Source: Hyphomicrobiales bacterium
Lineage (GTDB): Bacteria > Pseudomonadota > Alphaproteobacteria > Rhizobiales > Beijerinckiaceae
DNA: 64,000 bases
NCBI GenBank assembly: GCA_027483895.1
Contig: JAIXTP010000026.1
Location: 62,001 to 126,000 of the forward strand
Reading direction: 5' to 3'
Position 1 is the first letter of the stretch; each line of letters starts with the position of its first letter. A program made the translations under genes and the position numbers. This document shows, in pieces, positions 6,189 through 14,661 of this stretch. Below the pieces are notes generated by a model that saw only the letters and a program-made list of their open reading frames with translations, was not told where the DNA came from and did no database searches.

Positions 6189-8897
6189 TTACCACTCCAC
6201 AATCACGACGCCGTTGCCGCCCGCAGCACCAGCAGAGCCGCCGCCGACAGAACCGCCTCCGCCGCCGCCGTAAACACCGCCCGCAGTCCCTACGCCGCTG
6301 CTCTGCGTTCTTGCCGGGCCGCCGCCGCCGAGGATACTTGACCCGCCGCTGCCTCCCGCAGCCCAAACAGCATTAGAGCTGCTTGCGGCAGAAGACCCAC
6401 CGGCACCGCCTTGAACATTGAGATCGCCGCTGGAGCCGATGCCACCGCTGCCGCCGCTGTTGGCGTTTCCGGACGAGCCGCCGCTGCCGCTGCCGCCCGT
6501 CGCCGAACAATGCGATCCGAAAGACGAAGTGCCGCCCGTTCCTCCCGCACCACCCGCGCTTGCTCCTGCCGTACCGCCAGCACCGACCGTAATGGTGATC
6601 GTGTTCCCCGGCGTCAGGCCGGAGACGACCTTGATAGCGGCGCCACCGCCTCCGCCGCCGGATGAAGCGCCCGTAAATGTTATGCAACCGTACGCTCCGG
6701 ACTGCGCTCCGCCGGACCCGCCGCCGCCGCCGACGACCGTGCCCTTTGCCTTCGTTACCCCGGTTGGGATCACCCAGTTATACCCGGTGATCGCCATGCT
6801 CGACGAACTGATCGTGCCCGATGCCGCCGTCGTCACGGTGAAGGAGTTGGCGTTTGAGACGGTCACGGTATAGGTGCCGTCCAAGGCACCGCCCGTGATG
6901 AAGTCGATGACGATGCTGTCGCCGGTCGTCAGCCCGTGGCCCGTGACCGTACAAGTGACAAGCGTGCCGGAGCGGGTATAGGTGCCGGTCTGATAGGTGA
7001 AGGCGCGAAGGTTCGAGAAACCGCCGCCCGCCGTCGCCCATGAGAGCGCGCCGCTGCCGTTGGTCGAGAGCATCTGGCCGCTGGTGCCGTCCGCTGCCGG
7101 TAGCGTGTAGGTCGTGCTGCCTGCCGCCGCCGCAGGGGCGAGGCCGACATAGCCGGACGTGCCGCCCGACAGCCGCAGGGTGCCCTTGACGTCGAGAGCC
7201 GAACCCGGCGACGCCGTGTTGACGCCCACGCGGTCGTTGGTCGCGTCTACGACCAGCGTCGTCGTATCGAACGTGACCGCGCCGCTGGCGCTCAGCGTCG
7301 TGAACGAACCCGCCGCCGCCGTCGTGCCGCCGATGGCAGCACCATTGATCGTACCGCCGCTGATGACGGGGCTCGTCAGGGTCTTGTTGGTGAGCGTCTG
7401 CGTGTCGGACGTGCCGACGATGGTGCCGCTCGGCCCCGTCATCGTCGCCGCCGTGCCGAGGCCAAGATTGGTGCGGGCTCCCGCTGCGTCCGTCGCGTTC
7501 GTGCCGCCCTTGGCGAGCGGGACCGTGCTTTCGGTCGCCACGCTGCCGAGGCCGAGATTGGTACGGGCCGTCGAGACGCTGCCGAGATCCGACAGGTTGT
7601 TGGCGACCAGCAGCGCACCGGACAGCGAGGCATAGGCCGCGACCCACGCGCTGCCGGTATAGACCTTCATCACGCCATCGGTCGTGTTGAAGTAGAGCGC
7701 GCCTCCGACGAGCGCATTGCCGTCGTTGTCGACCGCAGGATCGCTCGCCTTGGACCCCAAATACCGATCATCGAAGCTGTCGAAGGCCGAAAGCGTCTGG
7801 TCGCGCGCGGTTTCCGCCGCCGTCTGCGCCGAAGCCGCAGAGGTTGCCGAGGAGGCCGCAGCCTGCGCGTGATGCTTGGCGCTGTATTCGCCGCCCGCCA
7901 CCGCGCTGCCGGTCTTCGTCGCCCAATCATTGGCAAGCAAAGCCGAGGCCGCCGCCGCATCGGCGTTCTCTTCCGCGTTCTGAATGTCGGCGATGTTCGT
8001 CGCCACCGTGTTCACGTTCGAGATGTTCGTGGCGACCGTGTTGATGTTCGTCGCAGCGCCCGCGACGGTGTTGATGTTGGTCGCGTTGCCCGCGACCGAC
8101 GTCACGTTCGCCGAGATCCCGGCGACCGTCGTGACGTTCGAGATGTTGGTCCCGACCGTGTTCACATCGGCGATGTTGGTCGCGACCGTGTTGATCTCAG
8201 AGACGGCCTCGTTGAGATCGTCGGCGACGGTGTTCACCTTGGAGATCGACCCCGCGACCGTCGTCACGTTAGCGGATACGCCCGCAACCGTGTTCACGTT
8301 GGCGATGTTGCTCGCGACCGTGTCCACGTTGGCAATGGACCCGGCGACGGTGTCGATGTCAGCGGAGGCATTGGCGACGCTCTGGACGGCCGAGATGCTC
8401 GGCCCGGCCTCGGGGTTGCCGGTCGTCGCGTTGAACGCGAGAACCTTACCGGCGCGGCTCGACGAGGTCGGCAGCGTCATGTTGAGCGTGCCGCCATCTT
8501 CCGTCGCGGCGGGGTCGTAGGGCGGGGCCTTCAGCGTCCGGCGGTTCTCTTCCGCCAGCTGCTGCGTCATGATGATGTTCGCGTCGAGCTGCTCGTTCAG
8601 CGACACCGCCAGGAGGTCGCCAGCCGTCACGAAGTCCGTCGTCCGCGAGATGGCTCGAGCGCCGATGATCGTGATGCGGTCGGTGCCGGTCGCGGCCGAG
8701 ACCAGCGTCACCGAGCCCGTTCCGTTCGCATTGATCGTGACCGTGTAGTCGGTCGTGAGCGTCAGCTTGGCCGAGTTCTTGTAGACCGCGACGTCGGTCG
8801 TCGCGAGGATCTCGAACGAGAACGCGTAAGGTCCGGTGCCTGCCGAGCCGGAGTAGACGACCCGGCGGGTCACAGCGTTGATCGAATAGTCAGCCAT
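6189..8897 (-). CDS. Tail fibre with T7-type N-terminus, NTVA repeats and poly-Gly C-terminus
   Basis: This 902-residue fibre should bind the host surface. The first ~125 residues resemble the T7 tail-fibre attachment domain (YSINAVTRRVVYSGSAGTGP, FVTAGDLLAVSLNEQLDANI). Residues ~165-310 are a tandem array of imperfect units such as NINTVATNISNVNTVATNIA. Then come an Ala-rich coiled-coil-like stretch, a beta-rich shaft (LGLGTAATMTGPSGTIVGTS) and a glycine-rich C-terminus from ~710. That last part contains runs such as GGGGGSGG and is of the polyglycine-fold kind seen in phage tip adhesins. It is the last large structural gene in the leftward order. Confidence 0.87.
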   Translation of the reverse strand: MADYSINAVTRRVVYSGSAGTGPYAFSFEILATTDVAVYKNSAKLTLTTDYTVTINANGTGSVTLVSAATGTDRITIIGARAISRTTDFVTAGDLLAVSLNEQLDANIIMTQQLAEENRRTLKAPPYDPAATEDGGTLNMTLPTSSSRAGKVLAFNATTGNPEAGPSISAVQSVANASADIDTVAGSIANVDTVASNIANVNTVAGVSANVTTVAGSISKVNTVADDLNEAVSEINTVATNIADVNTVGTNISNVTTVAGISANVTSVAGNATNINTVAGAATNINTVATNISNVNTVATNIADIQNAEENADAAAASALLANDWATKTGSAVAGGEYSAKHHAQAAASSATSAASAQTAAETARDQTLSAFDSFDDRYLGSKASDPAVDNDGNALVGGALYFNTTDGVMKVYTGSAWVAAYASLSGALLVANNLSDLGSVSTARTNLGLGSVATESTVPLAKGGTNATDAAGARTNLGLGTAATMTGPSGTIVGTSDTQTLTNKTLTSPVISGGTINGAAIGGTTAAAGSFTTLSASGAVTFDTTTLVVDATNDRVGVNTASPGSALDVKGTLRLSGGTSGYVGLAPAAAAGSTTYTLPAADGTSGQMLSTNGSGALSWATAGGGFSNLRAFTYQTGTYTRSGTLVTCTVTGHGLTTGDSIVIDFITGGALDGTYTVTVSNANSFTVTTAASGTISSSSMAITGYNWVIPTGVTKAKGTVVGGGGGSGGAQSGAYGCITFTGASSGGGGGGAAIKVVSGLTPGNTITITVGAGGTAGASAGGAGGTGGTSSFGSHCSATGGSGSGGSSGNANSGGSGGIGSSGDLNVQGGAGGSSAASSSNAVWAAGGSGGSSILGGGGPARTQSSGVGTAGGVYGGGGGGSVGGGSAGAAGGNGVVIVEW

Positions 8898-8929
8898 GCC
8901 AAACGCTCCGTTAGGGTCTTATACAACGA

Positions 8930-11827
8930 TCAAGGCTTTGCCGCTACCTTGGCCGCCAGATATGGGTCTTCGTTCAAGAGCATCTTCCGCGCCGCGCTGC
9001 GGTACTGACTGACCACGTTCGTGATCTGGTCGATCTGGTCGTCTTTCGTCGGCAACCTCTTGTAGCCGGGGTCTTTGATCACGCGCATCAGCATCGGTAG
9101 CAACGTCGAGCCTTCGTCATAACCCTTGTCGCCAGGCCTGCGGCCCATCTCGTCGATCTGGTTGGTCAGCGTGATCATCCGATTGAACTGGTCGGCGTTC
9201 AGATCGACGCCGCTGATCTTTTTAGGCGTCGGGGCGAAGCCCTTGCCGAGCCGTAGGATCTCGTCGTCGACCGGCTGATACACGCTGTTCTTGATGCGGA
9301 CGGGAGAGACGAACTCCCACGCCTCGCCGCTGCCGACCGTCATCACCTCGCCCCACTCGTTGAGCTTGGGCGGCAGCGACGCGTTGAAATACGGGTTGGC
9401 GGCCTTGGCCTTCTGCAGCGCCTCGTAGAAGCCCTGCATCATGGCCGGGAGCTGCGTCACGTCCTCGCCGAACATGCCCTGGGCGGGAACCATGGTGTTC
9501 CGCTGAGTCGGGTCGAGATAGCGCGTCACGGCGGCTGAGCCCGCGCTGGTGCCGGGCATGAAGGCGAGGGCGCCTGCACCGGCTTTCTCGCCCATGATCT
9601 TGAGGATCTTCTCCGTCCGCTCCTTGCGGTTCGGGATGACGAAGGCCGCAGCGATCTCGTTGACGCCCTGCAGGAGCGGCTGCTCCATCATGTAGTTCGT
9701 GACCGACATCGTCGCCGCGAATGCGAGGGCGTCGAGCTGCCCCGTGTCGTTCTCGTACTGGGAGTAATAGGCGTAATCGGCGGCGATCCCAAGCAGGCCC
9801 GACACCGGGTCGAAGCGCGAATACGTGATCGACCGATAAGTGCCGTCGTCCTGCTTCACCGAAATCGAGTAGGGGAGGAACCCCTTCCGCAGCCATGCCT
9901 GACGTGCGGTCGGCTCGGACGGTCCTGCGCCATGGATCAGGATCTCGCCGTCCGTCTCCGTTCCCATCGCCCAGGTCGCGAAGGAGCCCATGACCATGGA
10001 CCCCGTCGCGATACGGGCCATGGCGACGTCCGCGTCGCGACCGCCTCGCATGATGGCGGCTTGTATATCACGCGACAGCAGCGCCAGCGGCGTGCGTTCG
10101 CCGATCGCCTTGGCGATGTTCGTCGGCGTCTTGAAGAACGGAACGAACAGCTTCGCCGCCGGATGCGACAGAGCCTCGTTCGCCGCGCCGAGGAAGCCGT
10201 CACCCAGATCCTTCTGGAACGTCATCTCCTTCGCGGCTTCTCGCGCCGACTTGACGACGTCCAACGGCGGATCCGTCAGGACGCGCTGCTTCGCCGTCGA
10301 TGCGACGGCGAGCGCCTCGTCGACGGTCTTGCCCGCCTCGATTGCCTGGTCGTAGGCGCGGATCGACTGCAGCTTCGCTTCCTTGTGCAGGAACATGCGA
10401 TAGCCGACCCCTTTGAAGAACTCGTCCTCGGCCAGCAGGAACCGGCCCGGCATGCGCGCCGCGACGCCGATGACGTTGACCGCGCCCGCTGCGTAGTTCC
10501 CGTTACGGAACTCGTCATAGATCACCGCCGGATCGCCGGAGGTGCCGATGGCGCGGCGGTTGCGGAGTTCGATCTTCGACGCAATGTCCGAGGCTTCCTC
10601 GGTGACGAGCGTCTTTCCGGCGACGACCAGGCTGTCCATGAAGCCGTCGCGGATGCCTTCGATCTCGGCGAAGGCTTCGCGGATATAGACGCGGTCGGTG
10701 TTGCCGGTGATCGCGGAACGAACACGGCCGATCGCTCCGGCCATCGTCGTCTCGAGAACGCGCGTAGCCATGAACGACGCGTTGCCCAGCACGTTGACGA
10801 CATGCGTCACCGGGTTCGTCAGCAACGAATTGACGTAGACCTCGGCCATGACGTCCATCGACTTGGCCGTCAGACCCTGCTTGACGAAGGTCTCACGCGC
10901 AGCCGGGTTGCGGAGAGTCATGTATTGCTGGCCGACGTACTCGATCTCGTCGGCCGTCGCCGCGCCGAACAGCGAGCGCAGCTGGTCGCCGCGCGCCCCC
11001 AGATCGACGCCCGCCATCTTCTGGCTCTGCGAGAGGACGTAGAGCGTGCGGCCCGCCTCGGATCCGGCGGCACTGGTGCGGGCGTAGAGTTCCGCCTCGA
11101 CCGACATCATCTGCATCGCGCGACGCAGAGCGGCTTCCTTCTCCACCGGCTCGGTGATCGCGAAGGCCTTCAGCCATGCGCCCTGCGTTTCCTTGGTCAG
11201 GGAGATCGCCGCCAGCACCTCGGCGAGGATCGTCTCGGCATTGGCCGTGTCGCCCGCCTTCCGGTTCAACGCGTTGTAGAGAACGCTGTCGACATTCTTC
11301 GCGTTGGCCTTCGCCAGCAGCGCGTCGAAGTTCAGCGTGCCGCGGCGCAGCTCCTCGAACAGATCCTTGTTCGCGTCCTTGATCGCCTCGAGATAGGCGG
11401 CCAGCGACAGCTCGCCGCGGTCCTCGGCAAAGCGGACGAAGTTGATGCCCTTGTCGTAGCCCCCGAACACCGGCTGGATCCGGTCGATTTCGTCCTGCTC
11501 CATCGGGCGGATAAGGAACGTGTCGCCGACCCGCTGGATCGGCTCGTCGGCCAGCTGCGGCAGAACCTTCTTTTCGGCCTCGAGGATGCGCTCCTGCGAC
11601 GGACGCATCTTGCGCGCCAGGCCCATAATCTTGTCGCCGATCCCGGCAACCTGGGTCGGCTCGACCAGCTCGGTGTCCTGCGGCCCGTCGAGGATCGGAA
11701 CGGGGATCGTCTCGACCGAGGCTTCCGGAACGGTCGGCACGGCGGTCTCGGCGGCGAGATCCATCTTGGTCTCGACGTCGAGCGCCGTCTTGAGGATCTG
11801 GCCGGGGTCTTCTGCCGGGAGTGCCAT
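8930..11827 (-). CDS. Very large internal virion / DNA-ejection protein
   Basis: This 965-residue, mostly alpha-helical protein begins with an acidic, Pro-rich leader and has no enzyme motif that I can identify. Position (last of three large genes between the tail nozzle and the tail fibre), length and helical character match the internal core or ejection proteins of T7-like podoviruses (gp15/gp16 positions), which extend the tail through the cell envelope. A candidate terminator hairpin lies just upstream at 11863-11887, so it may have its own transcript level. Confidence 0.7.
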   Translation of the reverse strand: MALPAEDPGQILKTALDVETKMDLAAETAVPTVPEASVETIPVPILDGPQDTELVEPTQVAGIGDKIMGLARKMRPSQERILEAEKKVLPQLADEPIQRVGDTFLIRPMEQDEIDRIQPVFGGYDKGINFVRFAEDRGELSLAAYLEAIKDANKDLFEELRRGTLNFDALLAKANAKNVDSVLYNALNRKAGDTANAETILAEVLAAISLTKETQGAWLKAFAITEPVEKEAALRRAMQMMSVEAELYARTSAAGSEAGRTLYVLSQSQKMAGVDLGARGDQLRSLFGAATADEIEYVGQQYMTLRNPAARETFVKQGLTAKSMDVMAEVYVNSLLTNPVTHVVNVLGNASFMATRVLETTMAGAIGRVRSAITGNTDRVYIREAFAEIEGIRDGFMDSLVVAGKTLVTEEASDIASKIELRNRRAIGTSGDPAVIYDEFRNGNYAAGAVNVIGVAARMPGRFLLAEDEFFKGVGYRMFLHKEAKLQSIRAYDQAIEAGKTVDEALAVASTAKQRVLTDPPLDVVKSAREAAKEMTFQKDLGDGFLGAANEALSHPAAKLFVPFFKTPTNIAKAIGERTPLALLSRDIQAAIMRGGRDADVAMARIATGSMVMGSFATWAMGTETDGEILIHGAGPSEPTARQAWLRKGFLPYSISVKQDDGTYRSITYSRFDPVSGLLGIAADYAYYSQYENDTGQLDALAFAATMSVTNYMMEQPLLQGVNEIAAAFVIPNRKERTEKILKIMGEKAGAGALAFMPGTSAGSAAVTRYLDPTQRNTMVPAQGMFGEDVTQLPAMMQGFYEALQKAKAANPYFNASLPPKLNEWGEVMTVGSGEAWEFVSPVRIKNSVYQPVDDEILRLGKGFAPTPKKISGVDLNADQFNRMITLTNQIDEMGRRPGDKGYDEGSTLLPMLMRVIKDPGYKRLPTKDDQIDQITNVVSQYRSAARKMLLNEDPYLAAKVAAKP

Positions 11828-11862
11828 TCAATCCGTCCTGATGGGTCGTGTACATTTTAAAC

Positions 11863-11887
11863 GACCCCGGCAGGAATGGCCGGGGTC
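11863..11887 (-). terminator. Terminator-like hairpin between ejection-protein genes
   Basis: A perfect 9-base-pair stem GACCCCGGC/GCCGGGGTC encloses a 7-base loop. Read leftward it is followed by GTTTAAAA, a weak U-rich tract. It overlaps the stop codon of the 60-codon gene and precedes the 965-residue gene, so it may terminate or attenuate late transcription. Confidence 0.55.
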
Positions 11888-12068
11888 AGGCGGCCGGTTT
11901 GTCTTGTTTGTCGGCGCTACGGACGCTGCCCGTCAGGTATAGCTCCTTGGCCGATTGGTCCCGGTCCTGCCGAGCCAGCTGCTCCCGCAGAGCCCGAGCC
12001 ACCTTGCTGTCCTTGCCGTGCTTCTCCTCCGCGTAGCGGACGGCCTCCAGAAGCTGCGAGTCTTGCAT
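11886..12068 (-). CDS. Small hydrophilic protein overlapping the preceding gene
   Basis: I do not recognise this 60-residue protein. It is highly charged and probably helical (QLLEAVRYAEEKHGKDSKVA, ALREQLARQDRDQSAKELYL). It overlaps the last 152 bases of the 914-codon gene in another frame. Its composition looks more protein-like than the Gly/Pro/Gln-rich tail that the long gene encodes there, so either both are expressed or this frame is the conserved one. The ribosome site is weak (a GGGAT-like stretch). Confidence 0.5.
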   Translation of the reverse strand: MQDSQLLEAVRYAEEKHGKDSKVARALREQLARQDRDQSAKELYLTGSVRSADKQDKPAA

Positions 12069-14661
12069 CGTACTGATCCCTAAAGGTGACTTTGGTATCG
12101 TACCATACCAGCTGCGCGGACGAAACGTCGGGGCGCTCCATCAGATCGGCAACGACGTCGATGAAGGCATCGCGCTTTTCGCGGATGATTTCGGCGCGCC
12201 GCGCCTCGCTGAATGCGTCATCGAACTCGGGGATGTACTGGAACCGGACGCCGACGATGTCGGCCGTGTCAGCCCCGCCAGCCATCGCCTGGACATTGAC
12301 CCGATCCGGCTGACGCATATCGGTGACGAACGTGAACCCGTCGATGCCGCGGGCATTCAGCGTGTCGGTCAGAGCCCGCACGGCGTCGGCGCTCTGTTTC
12401 TTGCCGAAATAGATTTCGACGCCGGGTCGGGCGTTCGGGCTCTCGTCGGAGCGGCGCAAGACCTTGGACACGAACACCGCATCTTGGTCGTACTGTTTGC
12501 CCAACTCTATCGTGCGGCGCTCGAGCGCGGACGGATCGAACCCCTTCCGCGTCACGACCTCTACATCCAGCGCCCGCTCGTCGGTCTTCATAAACCGGCC
12601 GTAAGTGTTGGCGGCCTTGTACATGATCACCGCATCGTCAGCGCGCAGCACGTCGTCGATCTCGGCCGCGAGTTCCGCCTGCCCGTAGTTGGACATCGGG
12701 CGATCGGGGCGCTCTCCGGAAATGCCCAGGACCGTGCGGTCGACCGGAGCCGCAAGATCATCGTACTCCGCTTGCGCCGCGAGCTTCTCTGCATCGGTCG
12801 TGCCCGATGCGTTGATGATCTTCCGCAGTTCGTTCAACCGTTCGGGGTTCGCTGTCCCGGCGCGGTTCGCCTCGAAATCGAGGGAGCCGCCTTCGCCGGT
12901 CTTGTTGGTCCAGCCCTTGTTGGTCCACTTCTCCTTTTCGATGAACCAGACGACGGCCTGCAGATCGTCGGCTCCCAGCTTCTCGCCGGGGATGACGCCT
13001 TGGGCGTTGATCTTGTCGGCGGCCTCCTTGAAGACCTTCTGACCGAACCCGAACTCGCCGCCGACGCGCGGTTCCTCGATCGACGACCCGACGAGATGCT
13101 TGCCCGACACGGCCTTTTCGGCGGCCGGAGGGATGCGGGGTTGGCCCGCGATGTCCGACAGGTAACGCGCCGCCCAGACGTCGACGGTCGCCTCGTTGGT
13201 GTAGCCGATCAGATTGCCGGTGAAGTTCGGCGTCTTCGGCGACGCGCCCGCCTTGATCTGGCGGAACGTGTCGATCAGGGCGCCGGTCGAGGTGGGGCTG
13301 TTCGCGCCGAACAGAGCGCCGCTCGCCTTGGCAAGGAGGGGGTATTCCTCCTGCGCCGCAGCAGCCGCCTGCTCGGGCGTCATGCCCTGCGCTTCCTTTT
13401 CCTTTCGGATCCTCGAGAAGACCTTGTTCGGATCCTCACCGGCTTGGATCGCGCGCTCGTAGTTCGCGATCTCGCGATCATACTCGCCGCGGCTGAAGCG
13501 CCGCATGATCTCGACCGCGTTGTCCCAGTTCATGCGGACGCCGGTCTGGGCGCTGGTCGTCCCGAGCAGATCGGCGAAGAGGTCGGCCATGCCGCCGAAC
13601 TCCGACCGCAGCCGGTTCCGCATGTCGCGATACCAGGCGGCCTGCGACAGGATGAACTTCGCGGCTTCATCGCCCTGCGCCGCGCGCTCGACGACGCCCT
13701 GGACGTCCTGCGTCATCCGGTCCGCGAGCTGCGTCTGCCACTGTTCTTTTGAGACGCCCTCGGGGGGCGTATGGAAATTGTACGCGGGCTGTTTCCATTT
13801 GGGCTCGAACTTGCCCTTCACCATCTCGCCGCCGACCAGTTCGAGCGGAGCCCAGCCGTCTGCCTCGGGGTAGAGCGCGCGAACACGGGCGACCTCGTCC
13901 AGCGCCGCCTGCCGCATCTCGGTGCTGCCGCGCCCGGTGAACAGACCGCGGATGACGGTTGCGTCGGAACCTTCTCCGGTCGGGCGACGCATGGCCTGCG
14001 CCGTCATCTGAGGCCCTGGGATCGCACCCGTGACCCGCTCGATGGACGGGCCGGGGATCCGATGCGGGAGCTTCATATATTCCCTGATGATACGCTCCGC
14101 GGCATCCTTGCCGGCAGCGCCGAGCGGAAGGCCGTTGAGAACGGTCAGGCCGATGCCGACAGCCAGATCGAGACCGGCACCGTCGCGGCCCGCCTGCATC
14201 CCGACAATGCCCTCGTCGATCTTGTTGACGCCTTCCTCGATGCCCATCACGGCACCGGGCAAGAACATGGCGTCGAGAGCGCCGATGCCGTGCTGCGACA
14301 GCGGGTTCGTCGATCCCCATATCCGTTCCGACAGGTCTCGCGCCCGGTATGGATCCGTCCCGAGGCTGGTTAGAAAGTTGGTCATCGCATCCCGACCATC
14401 CTCGCGCATGGTCGTATCGACCGGCCCGATGCTGTTCGTGCCGTATTTCCGAGCCTGCTCGGGGTCGTTCCAGTCGATCTTGGCCGGGCGATCGGAGACG
14501 GGGGCGGCAGGCGCCCCTGCACCCGTCGCCATCCCCATCGGGTCCACGGTCGGCATCTCGAGCTGCGGCTCGTCGACCTCGAGACGGCCGCCGCGCATGT
14601 AGATCGGCTGGCCGGAGGAATAAGTGTTCCAAGAGCGGTTGAGTTCTTCCTCGAGGTTCAT
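11917..14661 (-). CDS. Large internal virion protein, DUF7178-like
   Basis: This 914-residue protein sits in the ejection-protein block. A central stretch around 345-405 (AAWYRDMRNRLRSEFGGMAD, then a segment with TSAQTGVRMNWDNAVEIM) resembles the DUF7178 region of phage virion proteins. A C-terminal part (about 700-850) is mixed alpha/beta. No catalytic motif was found. ATG 14661 overlaps the stop of the previous gene (TGATG). The last ~40 codons are low-complexity (GGSGSAGAAGSAG) and share DNA with the 60-codon gene. Confidence 0.68.
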   Translation of the reverse strand: MNLEEELNRSWNTYSSGQPIYMRGGRLEVDEPQLEMPTVDPMGMATGAGAPAAPVSDRPAKIDWNDPEQARKYGTNSIGPVDTTMREDGRDAMTNFLTSLGTDPYRARDLSERIWGSTNPLSQHGIGALDAMFLPGAVMGIEEGVNKIDEGIVGMQAGRDGAGLDLAVGIGLTVLNGLPLGAAGKDAAERIIREYMKLPHRIPGPSIERVTGAIPGPQMTAQAMRRPTGEGSDATVIRGLFTGRGSTEMRQAALDEVARVRALYPEADGWAPLELVGGEMVKGKFEPKWKQPAYNFHTPPEGVSKEQWQTQLADRMTQDVQGVVERAAQGDEAAKFILSQAAWYRDMRNRLRSEFGGMADLFADLLGTTSAQTGVRMNWDNAVEIMRRFSRGEYDREIANYERAIQAGEDPNKVFSRIRKEKEAQGMTPEQAAAAAQEEYPLLAKASGALFGANSPTSTGALIDTFRQIKAGASPKTPNFTGNLIGYTNEATVDVWAARYLSDIAGQPRIPPAAEKAVSGKHLVGSSIEEPRVGGEFGFGQKVFKEAADKINAQGVIPGEKLGADDLQAVVWFIEKEKWTNKGWTNKTGEGGSLDFEANRAGTANPERLNELRKIINASGTTDAEKLAAQAEYDDLAAPVDRTVLGISGERPDRPMSNYGQAELAAEIDDVLRADDAVIMYKAANTYGRFMKTDERALDVEVVTRKGFDPSALERRTIELGKQYDQDAVFVSKVLRRSDESPNARPGVEIYFGKKQSADAVRALTDTLNARGIDGFTFVTDMRQPDRVNVQAMAGGADTADIVGVRFQYIPEFDDAFSEARRAEIIREKRDAFIDVVADLMERPDVSSAQLVWYDTKVTFRDQYDARLAASGGRPLRGGEARQGQQGGSGSAGAAGSAGPGPIGQGAIPDGQRP

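Noticed and set aside
7980..8400. Regular short repeats that could look like a CRISPR array
   Set aside because: They are in-frame codon repeats of the tail-fibre NTVA units, without constant spacer length or palindromic repeats; no cas genes.
9932..11860. 642-codon plus-strand ORF opposite the large ejection protein
   Set aside because: Arg/Val/Leu/Asp shadow composition; the minus-strand frame fits the phage operon.
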